A stretch of 12,500 nt of DNA from Halisarca cf. caerulea (Eukaryota > Porifera > Demospongiae > Chondrillida > Halisarcidae), in contig CAUJGJ010000125.1 in assembly GCA_963170055.1 (NCBI GenBank), forward strand, positions 345,001-357,500, in the 5' to 3' direction. Below the pieces are notes generated by a model. The model was not told where the DNA came from. It saw nothing but the letters and a program-made list of their open reading frames with translations, and did not search any database. Shown here one piece after another: positions 7,929 to 12,500 of this stretch; position 1 is the stretch's first letter; every line of letters begins with the position of its first letter. The translations under genes were made by a program, and so were the position numbers.

Positions 7929-8600
7929 TATTTGCCTTGAAATATTTGATGAATACATGCCATATGATTGTATGTGGTTTGTGTGAATTATGTGTTAACC
8001 TGATAAACAAGTATCCAGTTTAATATATTAGCATGTATATTTTTAGACTAAAGATCGTGCATGCACAATTTGAATGGCCAGATTTATGTCTGGTATCATC
8101 GCATGTATGGCTTGTGTAGTGAGGCGTTTTGAGTTTCAAGTTTTAGAAATATTTTGCAAGTCATACATGTGGGGCTGGGGGGGGTGGGGGGGTTGGTGAC
8201 TGAGAGCTGCATGCTTGGACACAAAAATGGCGCCATGGGGATCCCCGGAGCATCTATAATTATTATTACCGAGCGGTTTAGCGAGGTTAATTGTTTCCGT
8301 CGTATAGGGGAGTCTGATCGAGAAGCCCACGCACTTAATCGTATATTTTGGCCAATATGTCGTTTCTTTGTGCGCAAGTTGCAAGTCGGTGATAAAGTAA
8401 AGTGGCAGTGAAGTGGCAATAACAGAAGCGGGCAAACGTGTTCTATGTGATAAGGTAAACTTTATGTGCATTTCCCCACTGGGTATTAGACAAAACGCGC
8501 CCAAAGTCACTTACGTTTGGGTCCGTGACAGTCCCATCTTGACCGATACGAAAAAATTAACAATCTTCATTATTATTGCACAATAATGTCTAAAACTTCT
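7929..8600. other. Presumed 3' UTR and intergenic/intronic DNA
   Basis: 7929 to about 8100 is AT-rich and probably includes the 3' UTR of the plus-strand gene. A G-rich run (GGGGCTGGGGGGGGTGGGGGGG) lies at about 8171-8192. The palindrome ATGGCGCCAT at 8227-8236, preceded by CAAAA, gives an AAAATGGCG word like a YY1 site. A perfect minus-strand donor AC|GTAAGT (GT at 8514-8513) follows CAAGATGGGACTGTC, so ATG at 8537-8535 could be a start codon (reading MGLSRTQT) in a first exon. No partner exon was found for it. Confidence 0.35.
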
Positions 8601-8601
8601 A

Positions 8602-8817
8602 TAAGGTAGAGGTCGCTAATTTCGAACAGTTGTTAATTCCGAACACCGCTTTTCCTGAGCCCAGGAACGAAACTTGTAGGAATTTTAGCCTAGCATTTCT
8701 TAGCACTAATACAGGACATAACAGCTGTAGAAGAATAAAACCTAAATCTTTCTGTGCCGGCTAGGAGATGCCCTGTTCGGAATTAACAACTGTTCGGAAT
8801 TAGCACCCTCTACCTTA
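8602..8817. mobile_element. MITE, 216 bp, with 43-bp terminal inverted repeats
   Basis: The left end TAAGGTAGAGGTCGCTAATT runs to 8644, and the reverse complement of 8775-8817 reads TAAGGTAGAGGGTGCTAATT and continues the same way. Only three or four of 43 bases differ. TA flanks both ends, consistent with a TA target duplication of the Tc1/mariner/pogo kind. Within each arm the word TAATTYCGAACA is repeated twice in tandem, separated by GTTGT. The roughly 130-base interior has no coding potential, so the element is non-autonomous. The high similarity of the ends suggests it is fairly young. Confidence 0.85.
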
Positions 8818-8858
8818 CAGCGATTTTCAAGTTTCTTCCGCTAAACAGTAGGATTCAC

Positions 8859-8918
8859 AATTTTGTTGTTCGGGTGATCGAATTGAGTAGCCATTGTGTC
8901 AGCCATTGTGTCGGACAT
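8859..8918 (-). CDS. Candidate first coding exon next to an NRF-1-type site (weak)
   Basis: On the minus strand ATG at 8918-8916, with A at -3, opens a frame reading MSDTMADTMATQFDHPNNKI. It reaches AAATT|GTGAAT, a possible donor (GT at 8858-8857), in phase 0; without splicing the frame stops five codons later. The start lies 25 bases downstream of the palindromic TGCGCATGCGCA. The short duplicated DTMA comes from a 12-base direct repeat. The MITE at 8602-8817 would then lie in the first intron. An equally simple alternative is transcription the other way: ATG at 8973 on the plus strand reads MALSPRLLCLLSLLFRRSL, which is signal-peptide-like but stops after 19 codons. Confidence 0.22.
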
Positions 8919-8970
8919 CTTTAGGGGCATCTTTTTTGCAACTGCGCATGCGCAAGGACACGTGTAGATT
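8885..8970. promoter_or_regulatory. Promoter-like patch with NRF-1-type palindrome and E-box
   Basis: TGCGCATGCGCA at 8943-8954 is a perfect match to the animal NRF-1 site (YGCGCAYGCGCR) and is fully palindromic, so it gives no direction. Four bases on, ACACGTGT (8958-8965) contains a CACGTG E-box. A 12-base direct repeat AGCCATTGTGTC lies at 8889-8900 and 8901-8912. Such clusters usually mark housekeeping-type promoters close to the start site. ATG codons in protein-like short frames lie on both sides (8918 minus, 8973 plus), so it could drive either strand or both. Confidence 0.5.
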
Positions 8971-9139
8971 ATATGGCGCTATCTCCAAGACTGCTCTGTT
9001 TGCTTTCTTTGTTGTTTCGGCGAAGTCTGTAGGACGTCTTCTTTCTCTGACAACTTTGTTCGAGTACAAGCTATAAAAATGAAAAAATAAAGGAATTACG
9101 AACTGCTGGCAACTTTTACCAATAAACTGGCGGCCCATT

Positions 9140-9483
9140 TTGCTTGGAGTCGAACATGTCAGTTTTATCTATGGTTTCGAAACAAGTGATTTAGCGAAAA
9201 GAAGTAAGAAAATTGAAATGTGAAGTGTCATAAAAAGGTATTGATTGACAAATTACAGTTCAATATCGTTCGTGTGTTGCGTACTTTTGTTATTGTTTTC
9301 CACTGTACTTGGAACACTTGATTTGACTAACTACGGTTCATGTGCACCACTTTGCACCATCTTGTGATAAAATTATACATATTTGATTGACATAATCTGC
9401 AATGTGTGATTATATCTGATATGATAGAGACTAATTGCATGCTACGTTGACTTATGATAATATAACTTTCAAACAAATTCTAT
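9140..9483. other. Non-coding stretch, nothing recognised
   Basis: There is no exon, repeat or transposon end that I can support between the promoter-like patch and the palindrome. Confidence 0.4.
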
Positions 9484-9635
9484 AACGTAACAGATCATTT
9501 GTACAAAATCAATGCACAAAATGTTCTGGCCATGTAGGCCTTCATCAGCTGCATAAAATGTTTTATACAGCTGATGAAGGCCTACGTGGCCGAAACGTTG
9601 TGTGCATTGATTTTGTACAAATAATCTGTTACGTT
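9484..9635. mobile_element. 152-bp near-perfect palindrome with hammerhead-like core (Penelope-like remnant?)
   Basis: The arms 9484-9551 and 9568-9635 are each 68 bases and differ at six positions. The 16-base centre is itself nearly palindromic (ATAAAA-TG-TTTTAT). The right arm contains, on the plus strand, CTGATGA (9571-9577), A, GGCC-TACGT-GGCC (9579-9591) and GAAAC (9592-9596). That is the order core 1, stem II, core 2 of a hammerhead ribozyme, with one extra A before stem II. The cleavage-site half (a stem III return and a UH triplet) is not evident. From memory of the family, CTGA-GAAGGCC-GGCCGAAACGT sequences occur in the terminal repeats of Penelope-like retroelements, which carry hammerhead motifs and can lie in inverted orientation. 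The left arm, read on the minus strand, has GGCCAGAACATT in place of GGCCGAAACGTT. There is no reverse transcriptase nearby. It could also be an unrelated fold-back element. Confidence 0.6.
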
Positions 9636-9918
9636 CCTGATCGAATGTAAACTGACACTTCACGTTTCATTTAACATCCTGATATATACATGCAGCTCGT
9701 TTTCGCTGGTATTGTTGGTATGCCGTTTTCTAAAATTATACATGCAATACAGCAAAGAAAACATGTAATTGAGCACATGATGTATTCAACTTGACTATTG
9801 TTTGTCGAAGTCTAAGTCTGAGAGATGTATGTAGTACATGTATGGAACATGCACCGCTATGCCAAATATTATTATAATGTGACATCAGTGGACTTTCAAA
9901 CTGATATAGCAAATGATT
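9636..9918. other. Non-coding stretch, nothing recognised
   Basis: AT-rich sequence between two repeat elements, with no open frame above background and no RNA gene seen. Confidence 0.4.
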
Positions 9919-10419
9919 ATATACCGTATATGCTCTAATTTTTCTTCATTCCAAATATTCGTCATGGGCTCCAAAAGGGATGAAAAGCATTCTAATTGAT
10001 GACGAAATAACATGTGTTTTAATCCTACATATGTCAGAGACCCTAATTATTCGTCACGCAGGCTGGCCGCCTTCATTCTGCCATTTGTTGTGCCATTGAT
10101 ATACCGTACTGGAGAAACCGCTGTTCCTTCGTTTATATTTGTCATTTTTATTTCGTTTGAGTAATCGTCAAATCATGGAAGATTTTCATTTTTCATTCGA
10201 AATTCCTTGTATATGTGCATGGTATCCTCGAACGGGCGCAACAGTTCTCAAGCTAGAAACGTCTATTTTTTGATGGTTCTAATTCGCCGTCATTGATTCT
10301 AAATATTTGTCCCCCCATTCCAATTATTCACCACCTTTCAGAAACCTTGCAATTCCATTCCAAATGACGTTTTTTCGTGACAATTGCTCTGACGAAAAAT
10401 TAGAACATAAACGGTATAT
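9919..10419. mobile_element. MITE-like element, about 500 bp, with 29-bp inverted ends
   Basis: The left end ATATACCGTATATGCTCTAA (to 9947) and the reverse complement of 10391-10419 (ATATACCGTTTATGTTCTAA and on) match at 26 of 29 positions. Both sides have TA-rich flanks, so the exact target duplication cannot be fixed. The interior repeats a loose word of the form YTCTAATTATTCGTC in many diverged copies (for example near 9953, 9991, 10044, 10278, 10297 and 10319), as in the common invertebrate ACCGTATTT-CTC-AATAA elements whose interiors are arrays of such motifs. No transposase is encoded. The short plus-strand frame at 10307-10534 crosses the right end and is not a gene. Confidence 0.65.
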
Positions 10420-11636
10420 GCACATTTATGTATATTTGTTAAATTCTGATTTTAATTGGATTATACCATGTGAAATGTGTCTGAAGACGGCCTCTGCAGA
10501 AACCATGGATTTCATCGCAATCAAGCAAATCTAATGTAACCCAAAATTTGAACCTATTTTATACACAGCAGCCTGTGTCGCAACTGTACTCCAAGCACCT
10601 GAATATGTCAAATCCACAAATTTAAATTTAATTTAAAATTCAAATTTAAATTCAAATTTAAATTAAAACATACAAATCATCTAAAAACACAATGTCATGC
10701 AGATTGGCTACACATCACAGAAACAAATTTCATGTTCGTATGAGCAGCAAGTTATAAATGACATTGTGTGATGTATGTTCAATCAATATGAAGTTCATGG
10801 ATTCAAAAGAAATTTTAAAGTCAGACTTAATTCTTGAAAGAAAAAAAACAGACTGTTTGTTCAAATAGAACCAAATAATAAACCAAAAATGTTTGCAACT
10901 TCGTTTCTATCACTCGATCATGCAGTTGTGTGGTGGTACATGAATTACAATATTATTGATTCAGAATTAATCAAGGTCTACGAATGCATATGTTCAGGTA
11001 AATTGACAATAGCATTATGTTGAGGAAGCATAATTATAATACTAACTTCTAGCACCATGGACTGCAAATTGGTTTCTTGTGCAGATTATGTGCAGTGGTA
11101 CATGTCACATGCATTGCTCAGTGCTAGTGTCAATTTGAATGTTCAAGCAGGCCAAATTGAACCAAGCATTGCAATTCAATTGAATCATATACAATGAAAA
11201 GTGACCATTTATTTTGGCAATGCAAATTTAACGCAGTGTCACCAGAAGAAATAAAAACTCAACAGATTTGTGTCAATCACTGATGCATGACTCAATCAAA
11301 TTGAATGTCAAATGTCACAAATTGCAAATGTTACACTGTCGTACAGCCTTGCTTCACGAGTACTGATACTGTAGTTTACACACTGTGTCTTGCAAGCATG
11401 TGTCAAGTGAGTAAACAACAAAACTGCTAACTTTGCATCTGCATGGCCATTGTAATATACCATTGCACTGGCAATCTAGCCTTATAACTCAAAGCATGAG
11501 CACACACATCAGTTTTGAATTCATAAGCAGCAGTCAAAATGGAATTGAACACAATTCAATTTCTATTTCAAAATTCAATTTTTGTTTTAGCAATCGCGAG
11601 GTTCTGAACTTGGTTCACAACTAGTAATATTATTTA
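10420..11636. other. AT-rich stretch without a gene
   Basis: It holds a CAAATTTAAATT-type low-complexity block (10619-10668), a 12-bp inverted repeat (ACACAATGTCAT at 10687-10698 and ATGACATTGTGT at 10758-10769) and TTGAATTC/AATTCAAT words near 11515-11585. I could not find splice-bounded exons, RNA genes or transposon ends. Frames above 60 codons here are few, as expected for this composition. Confidence 0.45.
10619..10668. repeat. AAATTTAAATT low-complexity palindromic block
   Basis: About 50 bases built from AAATTTAAATT and AAATTC units in alternating orientation, self-complementary at many registers. Confidence 0.85.
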
Positions 11637-11835
11637 TACAGTTAAACCTCACTTATCCACACACATCCGTTCTGTATGAAAATGCGGATAAAGCGAGGAT
11701 CGAATTTGGATAAATGAGGGAGCAGTAGTATAGTGTACAGTAGGATTATTGCAGATTTGTTCAAATAGAAACTACGTACTGCAAAAGGTGAGGGAACTGG
11801 ATACCTGAGGTGCGGATAAGTGAGGTCTCACTGTA
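11637..11835. mobile_element. Pogo/Tigger-like MITE, 199 bp
   Basis: The left end TACAGTTAAACCTCACTTAT (11637-11662) and the reverse complement of the right end TACAGTGAGACCTCACTTAT (11810-11835) match at 22-23 of 26 bases, and TA is present at both borders. CAGT--AACCTC-CTTATCC is the well-known terminal pattern of pogo/Tigger elements of the Tc1/mariner superfamily. The word GGATAA-NGAGG recurs inside the element (near 11685 and 11709), as in other members. There is no transposase, so it is non-autonomous. Confidence 0.88.
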
Positions 11836-11902
11836 TACATAATTTAATTATATATTAATGCATAAGATAGTTGAGACTTCCATGCACGCTCATGTTTATA
11901 CA

Positions 11903-11950
11903 TGTGTGTGTGCGTGTGTGTATGTGTATACGTGTGTGTGCATGCATGTG

Positions 11951-11999
<49 letters not shown>

Positions 12000-12001
12000 A
12001 T
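11903..12001. repeat. (TG)n microsatellite with CATG interruptions
   Basis: TG run with TACGTG and GCATGCATGTGCATG interruptions (about 11928-11954), then a pure run of about 45 bases. The His/Thr and Cys/Val frames are artefacts. Confidence 0.95.
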
Positions 12002-12197
12002 GTGATGTCACAATCATCATAAATATATGCATGCACAATGCGATAATAATTATAAAAAATCAAACCTTCAATATTCATAATAAATATATTATAGTATTAT
12101 ACAAAACTGATGAAAATGATACTGTGCAAAATGTTCACTTGCAGAATGTGATTTGCATAATGGACTGTTTGATCAATGGCTGTCAATATTCTGCATG

Positions 12198-12455
12198 CTA
12201 TGACACTTGTGAACAGAGGCTGTCCAGGAAATCCTGGTTCCTCTTCCTGAGCCTCTGGAGGAAGTCCCTGCTACGTTCCTCCCTCTTTGTTCTGTATTCT
12301 AAAACTAAAGCCTCCAGTTCTTCTTTGGAGATTTGTTCGTCACCACCATCTTGATCCTGGATTCTCTGTGCATTGTTGAGCTGTTCCACAACACATTTTC
12401 TATCTGACTCGTACACTCTCTGTGTCCTTTCCTTGTAGTAGTCTGACCTTGCGGC
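12198..12455 (-). CDS. Terminal exon of an unidentified coiled-coil protein
   Basis: On the minus strand an acceptor CTATGTACCTGTAG (AG at 12457-12456) is followed by 85 codons and a TAG at 12200-12198. The product starts AARSDYYKERTQRVYESDR and goes on through VVEQLNNAQRIQDQDGGDEQ to KEELEALVLEYRTKREERS and a final RDFLQRLRKRNQDFLDSL. It is almost all charged or polar with regularly spaced Leu, Val and Phe, so a largely helical coiled-coil tail is likely, with a Gly/Asp break around residues 39-41. Base composition rises clearly over the exon, and there is no ATG near the acceptor, consistent with a 3' exon whose gene continues to the right of the window. The polypyrimidine tract before the acceptor is poor, which is the main doubt. 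The family is not recognised. Confidence 0.68.
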   Translation of the reverse strand, partial: AARSDYYKERTQRVYESDRKCVVEQLNNAQRIQDQDGGDEQISKEELEALVLEYRTKREERSRDFLQRLRKRNQDFLDSLCSQVS

Positions 12456-12500
12456 CTACAGGTACATAGTGTACATTACACACATGTAAATTCATATATG

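Noticed and set aside
8096..8510. Overlapping minus-strand frames of 107 and 124 codons
   Set aside because: They compete with each other and with a plus-strand frame over the same bases, and have low-complexity Pro/His stretches from the G-rich run.
12151..12158. ATTTGCAT octamer (POU-type site) downstream of the last exon
   Set aside because: An eight-base AT-rich word is expected by chance and lies in a presumed 3' UTR.

Overview
The window looks like nuclear DNA of an invertebrate animal, most likely a marine one and possibly a demosponge. The grounds are an AT-rich background, short coding pieces bounded by GT/AG splice signals, abundant (TG)n and (TA)n microsatellites, and several short non-autonomous DNA transposons with TA-flanked inverted ends. 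There are no bacterial-style operons, no long uninterrupted genes and no rRNA or tRNA that I can recognise. The phylum is an inference from general texture; no marker gene settles it.

Gene content is sparse and all of it is exonic. The best supported are three ends of genes: a minus-strand terminal exon (1930-2267), a plus-strand pair of exons joined in matching phase across a TG-filled intron (7164-7212 and 7644-7928), and a minus-strand terminal exon rich in charged residues whose gene continues past the right edge (12198-12455). Weaker exon candidates lie at 728-946 (+), 3140-3293 (-), 4801-4889 with 4957-4994 (-), and 8859-8918 (-). I recognise none of these proteins, so no gene symbols are given.

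Layout. 1-570 has nothing I can call. 571-1320 holds a G-rich minisatellite, a possible exon, an 81-bp tandem duplication and an ATGT microsatellite. 1615-1804 is a degenerate MITE, followed by the first gene end. 2412-2502 is a very long poly-C tract that opens a stretch of more balanced base composition reaching to about 3430. 3772-4575 is plain AT-rich DNA, followed by AT microsatellite and a second more balanced stretch (about 4780-5600). 5610-7131 is microsatellites, a three-copy minisatellite and a perfect 18-bp hairpin. 7164-7928 is the plus-strand gene end. 8602-10419 holds three separate inverted-repeat elements around a promoter-like patch with a perfect palindromic NRF-1-type site. 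10420-11636 is AT-rich with no gene; 11637-11835 is a pogo/Tigger-like MITE; then (TG)n and the last exon.

The most unusual item is the near-perfect 152-bp palindrome at 9484-9635. Its right arm carries a hammerhead-ribozyme-like core of the kind found in Penelope-like retroelements, while its left arm has lost that core. The genes do not form a visible pathway; the shared theme is a region shaped by small transposons and simple repeats.
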